Numbered from the stretch's first letter, positions 17,299 through 25,886 are shown. The stretch: 41,164 nt of DNA from CAYOMP01 sp964405075 (GCA_964405075.1 CAYOMP010000010.1:1-41164); one strand, 5' to 3'. The notes: generated from the sequence alone by a model not told the origin. Numbers and translations: made by a program.

Positions 17299-17368
17299 TT
17301 AATAAACACTTAATTGGGTAAAAATTGTAGAAAGGATATAGATGTAATTTGAACACATCTAAATAATT

Positions 17369-18499
17369 ATGGCTATTAATTTAAATTCTGTTATTGATAT
17401 GATTAGAAATAAATACAAATTGCAAATGGTAACTGGCAACAATTCAATGAAGGAGATTGTCAAATGGATATATTACACTGAGGATATTAACACCTTAGAC
17501 TTTATTCGAGGTGGAGAAATAGTAATAACTACAGGGATGAAGTGTAAATCCAATGAGTGGATGAGACAATTAATTGCAGAAGCTGACAAGTATAATGCTG
17601 CTGCAATTGTAATAAATGTTGGACAGTACATAAATGAGATACCTGATGAAATTGTAGAATTTGCAAATGCTATGGATATGCCTTTGTTTACAATGCCTTG
17701 GAATATGCATATTGTTGATTTGACTCAGGATATTTGTAATATACTATTGTTAGATAAACAGAAAGAGTTTGATGAAAAAAAAGTCTTTTCGGATTTTTTC
17801 TTTAGGGGAGAAGAAGTAGATAAAGAACTGTTAGAAGAGAGAGGTCTGTATTTTAATAAAAAATATTTAATTATAAAATTAGTTAATAATGACAATATGA
17901 AAAATGATTTCTGGAGCAGCCTGGAAACTGAAATTAGTCAAAAGATAGAAAGATATCTTGTCTATAGTGTGATGGTATCAAAGAAAGAAAACGCTTATAT
18001 GTTTCTTCAATTAGTCGATGATAATATGGATATATTCGAAAAGATAGAATTAATACTTAACAGATACAAGATAGTTGTAGGAGTGAGTAATATTCATAAT
18101 GGTGAATATAATATACAGGAAGGAAAAAGGGAAGCTGATGAAGCGTTACAGGTGGCTGTTATTAAAAATATAAATGCTATAAGGTATGAAGATATAGGAA
18201 TATATCAGTTACTATTACAGATTGATAACAGTGATTTTATGAATAGTTTTTCCGAGAAGTATTTAAAGATTTTTGACAGGTTTGGAGAAGAAAAAGAGAT
18301 ATATATTAATACCTTTAAGAATTATATAGATTGCGATGGGAGTATTCAAAAAATAGCACAGAAGGAATTTGTACATAGAAATACTGTGAATTACAGGATA
18401 AGAAAACTTAAGGATTTAATGCCGGAATACTTTGAAAATGAAGAAAAAAAGATGTTAATGCGGATAAGTTTTTTTATTAGAGATATGGGAAGAAAATGA
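17369..18499 (+). CDS. PucR family transcriptional regulator (beside gabT)
   Basis: A 376-residue regulator. The N-terminal PucR domain (PF07905 type, residues ~8-125) contains GGEIVITTGM...IVINVGQYI...MPLFTMPWNMHIVDLTQDI. A middle GGDEF-like/CdaR region follows. The C-terminal PucR helix-turn-helix is IQKIAQKEFVHRNTVNYRIRKL. The start MAI... aligns with the second PucR protein in this window. No Shine-Dalgarno sits at normal distance: AAAGGAT (17331-17337) is ~31 nt upstream, but a perfect 7-bp hairpin (TAGATGT/ACATCTA, 17339-17361) between them would bring it to about 8 nt. PucR proteins control purine or amino-acid nitrogen catabolism. Here the likely targets are gabT-4hbD and/or the following ABC operon. 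Confidence 0.88.
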   Translation: MAINLNSVIDMIRNKYKLQMVTGNNSMKEIVKWIYYTEDINTLDFIRGGEIVITTGMKCKSNEWMRQLIAEADKYNAAAIVINVGQYINEIPDEIVEFANAMDMPLFTMPWNMHIVDLTQDICNILLLDKQKEFDEKKVFSDFFFRGEEVDKELLEERGLYFNKKYLIIKLVNNDNMKNDFWSSLETEISQKIERYLVYSVMVSKKENAYMFLQLVDDNMDIFEKIELILNRYKIVVGVSNIHNGEYNIQEGKREADEALQVAVIKNINAIRYEDIGIYQLLLQIDNSDFMNSFSEKYLKIFDRFGEEKEIYINTFKNYIDCDGSIQKIAQKEFVHRNTVNYRIRKLKDLMPEYFENEEKKMLMRISFFIRDMGRK

Positions 18500-18554
18500 T
18501 AATGAAAATTCACAAGAGTAAAAGTCAAAAAATGTAAAAAAATAAAAAAAGTAG

Positions 18555-18583
18555 TTGACACCAAAAAAATAAGTGTATATAAT
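18555..18583 (+). promoter_or_regulatory. Consensus sigma-70 promoter of the amino acid ABC operon
   Basis: A perfect TTGACA (18555-18560), 17 bp, perfect TATAAT (18578-18583). It is the strongest promoter in the window, about 300 bp upstream of the first ABC gene, leaving a ~190-nt leader before an intrinsic terminator. Confidence 0.8.
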
Positions 18584-18589
18584 CAAGGG

Positions 18590-18812
18590 CAAGTTAGATG
18601 TGCTGATGCACAGAAGACTTACATAATTGCTTGACATATTCTAACAGTAGTGGAAGAAACTTATATCAAGAGGATGTATAGCATGCTACTAAGTCAAAAT
18701 GAAGGGAAATAAGGATATTTGATCAAGTAACATTAAAAGATGAATAATATTTAATTCGGCAAAGATAAATGCAAAGGAGCATTACAATGATTATTGTAGT
18801 GCTCCTTTTTTT
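18590..18812 (+). ncRNA. Structured leader RNA with intrinsic terminator (attenuator, riboswitch or sRNA)
   Basis: From the predicted start to the T-run is ~220 nt with no credible ORF. Visible pairs: GTTAGA/TCTAAC (18593-18598/18640-18645) enclosing TGTGC-TGAT-GCACA (18599-18612), and AGTAG/CTACT (18646-18650/18686-18690) with the palindrome TAGCATGCTA inside its 3' arm. A 16-bp terminator stem with a GATT loop (18773-18804) runs into T7. Because the promoter is consensus and the ABC genes begin at 18884, the terminator must be bypassed for expression. I recognise no known riboswitch class. Alternatives are an independent small RNA, or a terminator for the pucR transcript. Confidence 0.5.
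18773..18812 (+). terminator. Strong intrinsic terminator before the amino acid ABC operon
   Basis: AAAGGAGCATTACAAT (18773-18788) pairs with ATTGTAGTGCTCCTTT (18793-18808), with one G-U pair and loop GATT, followed by a run of T. It ends 72 nt before the first gene. Confidence 0.85.
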
Positions 18813-18883
18813 GGGCAAGATGCAAAAGTGTTTTTCATAATGACTATTAAATATTATTCCGAAAAGAAAGGCAGGAGATATTT

Positions 18884-19837
18884 ATGAAGAAAAGATTAGG
18901 GTTATTATTAACAGTTGCGATGGTGGCTACTTCAATAGTAGGATGTGGAGGTTCAGCTAGTAATACAGCTGAAACAACAGAAACTGCAGAAGCAACAGTT
19001 TCAGAAAGCACTGTAGAAGAGGTGGAAACAGCAGAAGCAGTAGAATCAGGAGAAGAAGTTAGTGCTAAGTTACAGGAACTTAGAGAAAAAGGAAAATTGG
19101 TAGTAGGTTCTTCTGGTGATGTATATGCATACATTGATGAAGAAACAGGGGAATTCGATGGTATAGACGCAGTTATTATAAAAGAGGTTGCAAAGAGATT
19201 AGGAATTGCAGAAGTTGAAATGTCTTTAATGCCATTCTCTGAATTAATCTTAAACTTAAACTCAGGTAACATTGATATTATCGCAGATGGTATGTACATA
19301 AAAGCTGATAGAGCTAAACAGATATATTATGGAGATGTATGGTATACACAGGGTGGTTCTTTAGTTGTTAATGAAGACAGTCCAATTCAGAGTATGGATG
19401 ATTTTGATCCAGCTACAACAACTGTAGGATTTACAACAGGAACAGCTTGGCAGGCAATTGTAGAAGGATGGGCAGAAGATGGTCTTATTAAAGCAGCTGT
19501 TGCTACAGGTGACCAGACAGAATCTTTGATAGCATTACAGTACAAAAAGATTGATGCATTCTTAACTGACTCAACATGCGTAGAAGATTTATTTGGTAAC
19601 TCTCCGGAAACAGTAGAAGGTTTGAGATTATGTGCTTTTGAAGACGATGAAAATACATTAGGACACATTGCTCCTTCAGTAGCATTTGGAGATGAAGATT
19701 TTATGGCTGAGATTAATGAAGTAGTAGCTCAGTTAAGAGATGAAGGCTTTTTAGAGCAGGCATTTAAAGATTGTGGTTTAGACCCAGAACTTCATATGAT
19801 AACAAATGACGAAAGGGTATTTGTTCCTGCGGAATAA
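18884..19837 (+). CDS. Polar amino acid ABC transporter substrate-binding lipoprotein
   Basis: A 317-residue SBP_bac_3-type protein. It has a lipoprotein signal peptide with lipobox SIVGC (lipid-modified C21), an acidic Glu/Thr/Ala-rich linker to about residue 62, then a type II periplasmic-binding fold: LREKGKLVVGSSGDVYAYI, FDGIDAVIIKEVAKRLG, LNSGNIDIIADGMYI, and GFTTGTAW / ALQYKKIDAFLTDS. It binds a small amino acid or related zwitterion outside the cell. Next to gabT, pucR and the ATPase/permease genes, an omega-amino acid (GABA or beta-alanine) is a reasonable but unproven ligand. RBS AGGAGA; gap of 15 nt to the ATPase gene. Confidence 0.88.
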   Translation: MKKRLGLLLTVAMVATSIVGCGGSASNTAETTETAEATVSESTVEEVETAEAVESGEEVSAKLQELREKGKLVVGSSGDVYAYIDEETGEFDGIDAVIIKEVAKRLGIAEVEMSLMPFSELILNLNSGNIDIIADGMYIKADRAKQIYYGDVWYTQGGSLVVNEDSPIQSMDDFDPATTTVGFTTGTAWQAIVEGWAEDGLIKAAVATGDQTESLIALQYKKIDAFLTDSTCVEDLFGNSPETVEGLRLCAFEDDENTLGHIAPSVAFGDEDFMAEINEVVAQLRDEGFLEQAFKDCGLDPELHMITNDERVFVPAE

Positions 19838-19852
19838 AAGGAGGTATCTGAT

Positions 19853-20587
19853 ATGGCTCTATTGGAAATTAAAGGCTTGCAGAAAAGTTTCGGAGAATTA
19901 AAGGTTCTTAAGGATGTTAATATTAGCATTGATGAAGGTGAAGTATTGGTTCTTATCGGACCTTCAGGTTCTGGCAAAAGTACATTTTTAAGGTGCTTAA
20001 ACTTGTTAGAGACTCCAACTGGTGGCGAGGTTATTTATGATGGTAAAAATATTTTAGATAAGAAGTTTGACGTAAAAAAATATAGACAGGCAGTTGGTAT
20101 GTGCTTTCAGAGATTTAATCTGTTTCCTTTTATGACAGTATTGGATAATGTTACATTTGCACCTTGTGCTTTATTGAAAAAGAATAAGAATGAAGCAAGA
20201 GCCAGAGCTATGGAATTACTCGAAAAAGTAGGAATGGCATCAAAGGCAAATGTATATCCGGGCACTTTATCAGGTGGACAGCAGCAGCGAGTAGCAATAG
20301 CAAGAGCATTAGCTATGGAACCTAGAATAATGCTTTTTGATGAACCAACCTCAGCATTAGACCCAGAGTTAGTTGGCGAAGTATTAAACGTTATGCGTGA
20401 TTTGGCAAAAGAAGGTATGACAATGGCTGTAGTTACTCATGAAATGGGATTTGCAAGGGATGTTGCTGATAGAGTCATATTTATGGATGGAGGCTACGTG
20501 GTAGAGGATAGTTCTCCAGAGGAAATGTTTACTAATCCAAAGAATGAAAGAACAAAGGCTTTTCTTTCAAGAGTGTTAGACAAATAG
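19853..20587 (+). CDS. Polar amino acid ABC transporter ATP-binding protein
   Basis: A 244-residue ABC ATPase of the GlnQ/HisP type. Walker A GPSGSGKST (residues 36-44), Q-loop VGMCFQRFNLFPFMT, signature LSGGQQQRVAIARAL, Walker B IMLFDEPTSALD and H-loop VVTHEM are all intact. The usual FQQFNLFPH-type Q-loop reads FQRFNLFPF, a small deviation. It powers the transporter made with the lipoprotein and permease on either side. RBS AAGGAGG; 12 nt to the permease gene. Confidence 0.92.
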   Translation: MALLEIKGLQKSFGELKVLKDVNISIDEGEVLVLIGPSGSGKSTFLRCLNLLETPTGGEVIYDGKNILDKKFDVKKYRQAVGMCFQRFNLFPFMTVLDNVTFAPCALLKKNKNEARARAMELLEKVGMASKANVYPGTLSGGQQQRVAIARALAMEPRIMLFDEPTSALDPELVGEVLNVMRDLAKEGMTMAVVTHEMGFARDVADRVIFMDGGYVVEDSSPEEMFTNPKNERTKAFLSRVLDK

Positions 20588-20599
20588 GAGGTAATAGGC

Positions 20600-21316
20600 A
20601 TGAGAGTTTTAGAAAATTTAAACTTTGCCAAGGCTTTTAAAGAGCTGCTTCCTAAGCTCTTTGGAGAAGCGTTTGGTATAGTGGTTACGGTAACAATTGT
20701 TGGTTTTATTTTGGCCATAGTAATTGGTTTTATAATGGCTTTAATAAGAGTATCAAAAAACAAGGTTTTAAATAGTATATTAATAGTTTTTCAGGAAATT
20801 ATTAGAGGAACACCTCTATTAGTACAATTGGTATATGTATATTATGTTGTGCCTTTATTGCTGGAAGTTGGAGCATATTTCCTTGGTTTTGGTGAAAAGG
20901 ATTTCTCAATGAGTGCAGTTGTAGCTGGTATTATAGGGTTGGGAATAAACTATGGAACTTATATATCAGAGGTTATTCGTTCGGCAATTTTGTCAATTGA
21001 CCAGGGACAGACAGAAGCTGCATTGGCTTTAGGTTTTTCACATCGACAGGCTATGTTTAGAGTTGTACTACCACAGGCATTTAAAAATTCTGTTCCGGTA
21101 TTTGGTAACTATCTTGTTATGATGGTTAAGGATACTTCGTTAATGGCATACATTACAGCTCAGGAATTCTTAATGACAACTAAGGCATATAACTCACAGA
21201 CATTCTTGACAATAGAATCTTATACAATTTTAGCGGGAGTATATTTGATTATATGTATACCATTAGCTTTAGCTGTTAAGTATGTAGAAAAATTGTGTAA
21301 CAGAAGTAATAGATAA
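20600..21316 (+). CDS. Polar amino acid ABC transporter permease
   Basis: A 238-residue inner-membrane permease of the HisMQ/GlnP type with about five helices. It contains IIRGTPLLVQLVYVYYVVP (family signature) and the EAA loop EAALALGFSHRQAMFRVVLPQA that contacts the ATPase. Only one permease gene is present, so it probably works as a homodimer. RBS TAGGAGG; 13 nt before the cytidylate-kinase-like gene, so they share a transcript. Confidence 0.92.
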   Translation: MRVLENLNFAKAFKELLPKLFGEAFGIVVTVTIVGFILAIVIGFIMALIRVSKNKVLNSILIVFQEIIRGTPLLVQLVYVYYVVPLLLEVGAYFLGFGEKDFSMSAVVAGIIGLGINYGTYISEVIRSAILSIDQGQTEAALALGFSHRQAMFRVVLPQAFKNSVPVFGNYLVMMVKDTSLMAYITAQEFLMTTKAYNSQTFLTIESYTILAGVYLIICIPLALAVKYVEKLCNRSNR

Positions 21317-21329
21317 GGAGAGAAAAGCT

Positions 21330-21920
21330 ATGAAGTATGCAATAACAATAAGTAGAGAGTTTGGCTGCGGAGCTAGAGAAATCGGAAGAAAAATAGCAGC
21401 AGAAATGGGAGTCAAATTCTATGACAAAGATTTAATAGATGAAACAGCCAGAAAGGCAGGCTTGCATGTAGATATTATTAAAAGCACAGATGAAAAAGCT
21501 GGAAGATTTTTTAAGGAATTTTCATATGGTTCATCTACATCATTCTATTCTGAAAAAGCTATAAGTGCACAGGCAGAAGTAATAAAGGAAGCAGCAGAAA
21601 AGGAATCTTGTGTACTATTTGGTAGATGTTCTGATTATTTCTTACGCGAATATTCAAACTGCATTAATGTATTTCTATATGCACCATTAGAAGCGAGAAT
21701 TAAACATATTTCTGAAGCGTATGATTTGGATTTGAAGACATCAGAAAAACTAATTAAAAAGGTAGATAGACAACGTCATAATTATTATAAATATGTTACA
21801 GGAAGAAACCGTGGTGACAGGGAAGGTAAACATATAATGGTTGACGTAAGCTATTATGGAATTGATGGAACTGTAGATTTGGTATGTAAGGCCATTAGAC
21901 AAAAATTTGACATCGATTAG
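21330..21920 (+). CDS. Cytidylate kinase-like protein (PF13189 type), paralog 1
   Basis: A 196-residue P-loop-fold protein. It has the family start YAITISREFGCGAREIGRKIAAEMGVKFYDKDLI, a mid-region LFGRCSDYFLREY...VFLYAPLEARIKHI, and the KKVDRQRHNYYKYVTG lid-like stretch. The nucleotide loop is G-x-G-AR rather than a canonical GK(S/T), as is usual for this family. Its substrate is not established. The C-terminal NYDLxLN motif seen in paralog 2 (34173-34799) is replaced by HIMVDVSYYGIDGTVDLV, so it has diverged. It closes the amino acid ABC operon and is followed by a strong terminator. Confidence 0.82.
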   Translation: MKYAITISREFGCGAREIGRKIAAEMGVKFYDKDLIDETARKAGLHVDIIKSTDEKAGRFFKEFSYGSSTSFYSEKAISAQAEVIKEAAEKESCVLFGRCSDYFLREYSNCINVFLYAPLEARIKHISEAYDLDLKTSEKLIKKVDRQRHNYYKYVTGRNRGDREGKHIMVDVSYYGIDGTVDLVCKAIRQKFDID

Positions 21921-21928
21921 GGAAAATT

Positions 21929-21971
21929 AAAAAACCGGCTAAAGAAAATGATATTCTTTAACCGGTTTTTT
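21929..21971 (+). terminator. Intrinsic terminator of the amino acid ABC operon
   Basis: AAAAAACCGG (21929-21938) pairs with CCGGTTTTTT (21962-21971). After one mismatch TAAAGAA pairs with TTCTTTA. It ends in T6 and is symmetrical enough to work on both strands. It lies 29 nt before the next start codon. Confidence 0.9.
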
Positions 21972-21999
21972 AATACCATATTTGTTAGGAGGCTATAAT

Positions 22000-23169
22000 A
22001 TGGCAATCACAATAAGCAAATTGAGTAAAAATGCTGTTAAACTATATAATATGAAATTAGTTGCAGGAGAAAAGGGTTTAAATAATTTAGTTCAATGGGT
22101 ACATATTATTGAAGATGAGGACGTTAGTAAATTTTTACATGGGCAGGAGTTTGTGCTGACAACAGGAGTTCTTTTGAAAGATTCAGAAGAATTATTTAAA
22201 TTTGTAAAGAAATTATATGAAATAAAGGTAAGTGCGATTTTAGTAAATATTGGTCCACATATAAGTGAAATATCAAAGGAAGTAATAGAGTATTGTAATG
22301 AAATTGGAATGCCATTGTTTACTGTGCCTTGGGATGTGCCATTGGTGGATGTTACCAGAGAGTTATGTAGTAGAATTGTGAAAAATGATACAGTTGAAGA
22401 GGGTTTAGCATCTACTATAAAAAATATTATTTTCAAAATGGGAGATGTGGAGACTCAAATTCATCAGTTGGAAAGAAATGGAATAGACAGAGACAGCAAT
22501 TTTACATTTGCAGCATTAAAAATTGATGAGGATACAGATACCTATCAACAGGAAAAAAGTATGGAAAGACTCAGAAGATGTTGTGAAGAAGTTGGTAGGA
22601 ATATTAATGAAGTATATCTTTCATTTAAACATAAAGGAGCATTAATTGTTGTTCTTGTTGATTATAGCTTTGCACAGATACAACAGTTTGTAAATGATTT
22701 AAAAAGGATTATTTCCTGGGAATTTAGTGGCTACGCCAATCAGATAAAAATAGGAATTAGTCAGGAAGTTCAGGGGATTACAAAACAGGAGGAGAATCTG
22801 GAAAAAGCCATAGCAGCAATGAATATATCAAACAAAGAAAAAAACATTATATTTTATGATGAATTAGATATATATAAGTTGTTGATTTCTGTTAAGGATA
22901 AATCAGTATTATTAGATTGTTATAATGATACTATAGGCAAAATAATTAAGTATGATAAAGAAAATAATACAAATTTAAAGGAGCTGGTAGAGTCCTTTAT
23001 TAGAAATAACGGTAGTCATCAGAATGTGGCGAATGAAATGTATGTACATAGAAATACAGTTAATAATCAGTTGAAAAAAATTGAGAAAATTATTGGATTA
23101 GATCCTAATACAATTGAAAGTCAGGTAAAAATGTATTTGGGATTACGTATTGAAAGTTTTATGATCTAA
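22000..23169 (+). CDS. PucR family transcriptional regulator (pyrimidine/beta-alanine cluster)
   Basis: A 389-residue paralog of the regulator at 17369. The N-terminal PucR domain contains GQEFVLTTGVLL, AILVNIGPHI and MPLFTVPWDVPLVDVTREL. A central CdaR-like region holds FAQIQQFVNDLKRI...IKIGISQEVQGI. The C-terminal HTH is HQNVANEMYVHRNTVNNQLKKIEKI. AGGAGG at 21987-21992 sets the ATG at 22000, although the frame is open slightly upstream. No promoter of its own is clear behind the terminator at 21929, so expression may come from read-through. As the gene immediately before the beta-alanine aminotransferase, it is the best candidate to bind the TTGTGCA repeats at 23253 and 25962. Confidence 0.9.
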   Translation: MAITISKLSKNAVKLYNMKLVAGEKGLNNLVQWVHIIEDEDVSKFLHGQEFVLTTGVLLKDSEELFKFVKKLYEIKVSAILVNIGPHISEISKEVIEYCNEIGMPLFTVPWDVPLVDVTRELCSRIVKNDTVEEGLASTIKNIIFKMGDVETQIHQLERNGIDRDSNFTFAALKIDEDTDTYQQEKSMERLRRCCEEVGRNINEVYLSFKHKGALIVVLVDYSFAQIQQFVNDLKRIISWEFSGYANQIKIGISQEVQGITKQEENLEKAIAAMNISNKEKNIIFYDELDIYKLLISVKDKSVLLDCYNDTIGKIIKYDKENNTNLKELVESFIRNNGSHQNVANEMYVHRNTVNNQLKKIEKIIGLDPNTIESQVKMYLGLRIESFMI

Positions 23170-23252
23170 TAAAGAAAAGTTATTAAATAAGTAAGTCGTT
23201 TTTATTTTATCTTATTACATAGATTATGTGTATTGTGAAACAAAAAATAACC

Positions 23253-23281
23253 TTGTGCAAATGCATAAAAAACCTTGTTCA
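23253..23281 (+). promoter_or_regulatory. Direct-repeat activator site upstream of the aminotransferase gene
   Basis: TTGTGCA (23253-23259) and TTGTTCA (23275-23281), 22 bp apart. The second copy starts 15 bp before the -35 box (23290) and 38 bp before the -10 box (23313). The same arrangement with identical distances occurs at 25962-25990. Confidence 0.65.
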
Positions 23282-23289
23282 TAAGTGAA

Positions 23290-23318
23290 TTGTTATACAG
23301 ATTTTAAAGTGATAGAAT
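23290..23318 (+). promoter_or_regulatory. Promoter of the aminotransferase-dehydrogenase operon
   Basis: TTGTTA (23290-23295), 17 bp, TAGAAT (23313-23318). It is 52 bp before the ATG, directly downstream of the TTGTGCA direct repeat. Confidence 0.6.
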
Positions 23319-23369
23319 TAGGACAAGTTAAGAAACAAATGATTTTCACATAAACGAGGAGGAATAATT

Positions 23370-24695
23370 ATGACAGGAGTAGAAATTTCAAACACATGTA
23401 AAGAATATTCATTGCAGTCTTGGAGTAAACAAAAAGGTATAACACAGATGGCAATTGAAAAAGCCGATGGTATTTATTTCTGGGATTATGATGGAAATAG
23501 ATATACAGATATGTCAGCACAGCTTGTAAATATGAACTTAGGATTTGGCAATAAAGCAATTGGAGATGCTATTAAGGAACAGGTTGATAAATTCTGTTTC
23601 GTTGGACCATCATATGGTGCTGAATCCAGAGGAAAACTTGCAAAGAAAATTATTGAATTAATGCCGGATAACATGGGAAAAGTTTTCTTTACTAATGCAG
23701 GAGCAGATGCTAATGAAAACGCAATCAAAATTGCCAAGATGTTTACTGGAAGAAATAAAATCTTTAGTAGATACAGAAGTTATCATGGTTCATCATTTGG
23801 AGCAGGTAATTTAACTGGTGAACCTAGAAGATATACATTAGAGCCAGGTATTCCAGGATTTGTAAAATTTATGGATCCATATGTATATAGAGAAGCTATA
23901 GACTTTGAAAGTGAAGAAGCTGCTACTAAGTATTATTTAACTAAGTTAGAAGAACAGATTAATTATGAAGGCGCTGATCAGGTTGCAGCTATTGTATTAG
24001 AAACTATTACAGGTTCTAACGGTGTTATTATTCCACCAAAAGGATATATGCCAGGAGTTAGAGCATTATGTGATAAGTATGGAATTATGATGATTTGTGA
24101 CGAGGTTATGGCTGGATGGTGTAGAACAGGTAAAATGTTTGCCTTTGAAAACTTTGGAATCAAACCAGACATGGTAACTTTTGCTAAAGGTGTTACTTGT
24201 GGTTATGTACCATTAGGTGGCGTAGTAGTTAGTAAAGAAATTGCAGCATATTTTGATGATAATACATTATCTTGTGGTTTAACATATAGTGGACATCCAT
24301 TAGCTTGTGCGGCAGGAGTAGCTTGTGTTGATTATTATGGTGAAGCCAAAATTTTGGACAATGTTAATGCAGTGGGAAAAGTTTTAGGTGAAAAATTAGA
24401 AAGCTACAAAGAAAAATTTGCCTGTGTAGGTGATGTCAGATATATTGGTTTGTTCTCAGCTATTGAGTTAGTTAAGGATAAAGCAACTAAAGAAGCAATG
24501 GTACCTTATGGACGTGATCCAGAAGGAATAATGGGAAAAATTATTGGAAAATTAAAATCCAGAGGATTCATGACATATTCACATGAGAATATGATTCTTA
24601 TTTGCCCACCTTTGATTATTACAAAAGAACAGTTAGAAGAAGAAATGTTAAAGGTTGAAGAAGTATTGGCAGAGGTTGATAAAGAATTTCTATAA
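23370..24695 (+). CDS. Class III aminotransferase, probable beta-alanine transaminase
   Basis: A 441-residue PLP enzyme of the omega-amino acid/taurine-pyruvate aminotransferase type. Motifs: GIYFWDYDGNRYTDMSAQL near the N terminus, FTNAGADANENAIKIAKM (PLP phosphate), YRSYHGSSFGAG, MMICDEVMAGWCRTG (PLP ring Asp) and FAKGVTCGYVPLGG with PLP lysine K273. In this context it should convert beta-alanine to malonate semialdehyde with pyruvate or 2-oxoglutarate as acceptor. It differs clearly from the gabT at 15693. Its partner dehydrogenase starts 13 nt downstream. RBS GAGGAGGAATAATT. Taurine or beta-aminoisobutyrate are alternative substrates. Confidence 0.85.
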   Translation: MTGVEISNTCKEYSLQSWSKQKGITQMAIEKADGIYFWDYDGNRYTDMSAQLVNMNLGFGNKAIGDAIKEQVDKFCFVGPSYGAESRGKLAKKIIELMPDNMGKVFFTNAGADANENAIKIAKMFTGRNKIFSRYRSYHGSSFGAGNLTGEPRRYTLEPGIPGFVKFMDPYVYREAIDFESEEAATKYYLTKLEEQINYEGADQVAAIVLETITGSNGVIIPPKGYMPGVRALCDKYGIMMICDEVMAGWCRTGKMFAFENFGIKPDMVTFAKGVTCGYVPLGGVVVSKEIAAYFDDNTLSCGLTYSGHPLACAAGVACVDYYGEAKILDNVNAVGKVLGEKLESYKEKFACVGDVRYIGLFSAIELVKDKATKEAMVPYGRDPEGIMGKIIGKLKSRGFMTYSHENMILICPPLIITKEQLEEEMLKVEEVLAEVDKEFL

Positions 24696-24708
24696 GGAGG
24701 TGTGCTTA

Positions 24709-25866
24709 ATGGCATATAGTTTTACAATACCACCAAAAGGAATATTTGGAAGTAATGCATTAGAGATGTGTCAAAAAGACATTTGCGGATTTGGTAAAAA
24801 GGCATTTATTGTAACAGGAAAGAATATTACTAAGTCAGGAATTTTACAGAAATTAAAGGATAAGTTAGAACAGTGGGGGATAGATTATGAGGTGTATAAT
24901 GACATAACTAATGAACCTACAGATGATATGATAAATAGAGGTGTAGAACTGTATAAAGAAGCACATTGTGATTTCTTTATTGGTATCGGTGGTGGAAGTC
25001 CATTGGATTCTGCAAAGGCGATTATGGCAATGTCAGTTCTTGATGGAGAGATTTCTGATTATATGGGAAAAGAAATTGAAGGTGATTTTCCACCTTTGGT
25101 TTTAATTCCAACTACAGCAGGAACAGGATCGGAAGTTACTAAGTTTACAGTAATTACTGATACTAAGAAGAATGTGAAGATGCTTCTAAAGGGAGATTCT
25201 TTATTACCAGAACTTGCAATAGTAGATTATGAATTAACATTATCAGCACCACAGAGTGTTACTGCAGCTACAGGTATGGATGCGTTAACACATGCAATAG
25301 AAGCTTACACATCCAGAAAAGCTAATCCTATTACAGATATGTATGCCTTGTCTGCAATTAAGAGAATTTTTAAATATTTGCCTAAAGCCTACAAGGATGG
25401 TAGTAATTTAAAGGCCAGAGAAGAAATGGCAATGGCGGCTTATGAAGCAGGTGTATGTATTAATAACTCATCAGTTACATTAGTTCATGGAATGAGTAGA
25501 CCTATTGGTGCTTTATTCAAGGTGCCACATGGTATTTCAAATGCAATGTTAATTAAGGAGTGTTTAAGTTTTGCACTAGACGGATGCTATGAACGATTTG
25601 CTGATATAGCCAGATGCATTGGTGTAGTTGGAGACGATGCAGAAGATGAAATAGCTGCAGAGGCATTTTTAGAAGCGTTAGACAGATTATGTGCAACATG
25701 TCAGATACCTACTTTAGCACAGTATGGTATTGACAAAGAAAAATTTGATGGAGTAATGGAAAAGATGGCAGACGATGCCCTAATAAGCGGAAGTCCGGCA
25801 AATACAATTAAAGAAATTACTAAAAAAGATATTATGTATATTTACAGTAAATTGTGGGAGTACTAG
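24709..25866 (+). CDS. Iron-type alcohol dehydrogenase, probable malonate semialdehyde reductase
   Basis: A 385-residue group III alcohol dehydrogenase. NAD site GGGSPLDSAKAIM; phosphate-binding IPTTAGTGSEVTKFTVI; metal ligands in TGMDALTHAIEAY (Asp, His), LVHGMSRPIG and VPHGISNAML (His, His). With the preceding transaminase it most likely reduces malonate semialdehyde to 3-hydroxypropionate, as PydE does in the extended reductive pyrimidine pathway described in Bacillus megaterium. Substrate is inferred from context. An upstream in-frame ATG (24655) lies inside the previous gene; AAGGAGG at 24694-24700 sets the start at 24709. It is followed by an intrinsic terminator. Confidence 0.85.
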   Translation: MAYSFTIPPKGIFGSNALEMCQKDICGFGKKAFIVTGKNITKSGILQKLKDKLEQWGIDYEVYNDITNEPTDDMINRGVELYKEAHCDFFIGIGGGSPLDSAKAIMAMSVLDGEISDYMGKEIEGDFPPLVLIPTTAGTGSEVTKFTVITDTKKNVKMLLKGDSLLPELAIVDYELTLSAPQSVTAATGMDALTHAIEAYTSRKANPITDMYALSAIKRIFKYLPKAYKDGSNLKAREEMAMAAYEAGVCINNSSVTLVHGMSRPIGALFKVPHGISNAMLIKECLSFALDGCYERFADIARCIGVVGDDAEDEIAAEAFLEALDRLCATCQIPTLAQYGIDKEKFDGVMEKMADDALISGSPANTIKEITKKDIMYIYSKLWEY

Positions 25867-25886
25867 TTTTAGAGCTGTCCTAGGAG

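Noticed and set aside
18660..18680. CTTATATCAAGAGGA resembling the start of a SAM-I riboswitch
   Set aside because: The following conserved SAM-I core (GGAGGGACTGGCCC and GAAACC elements) is absent.
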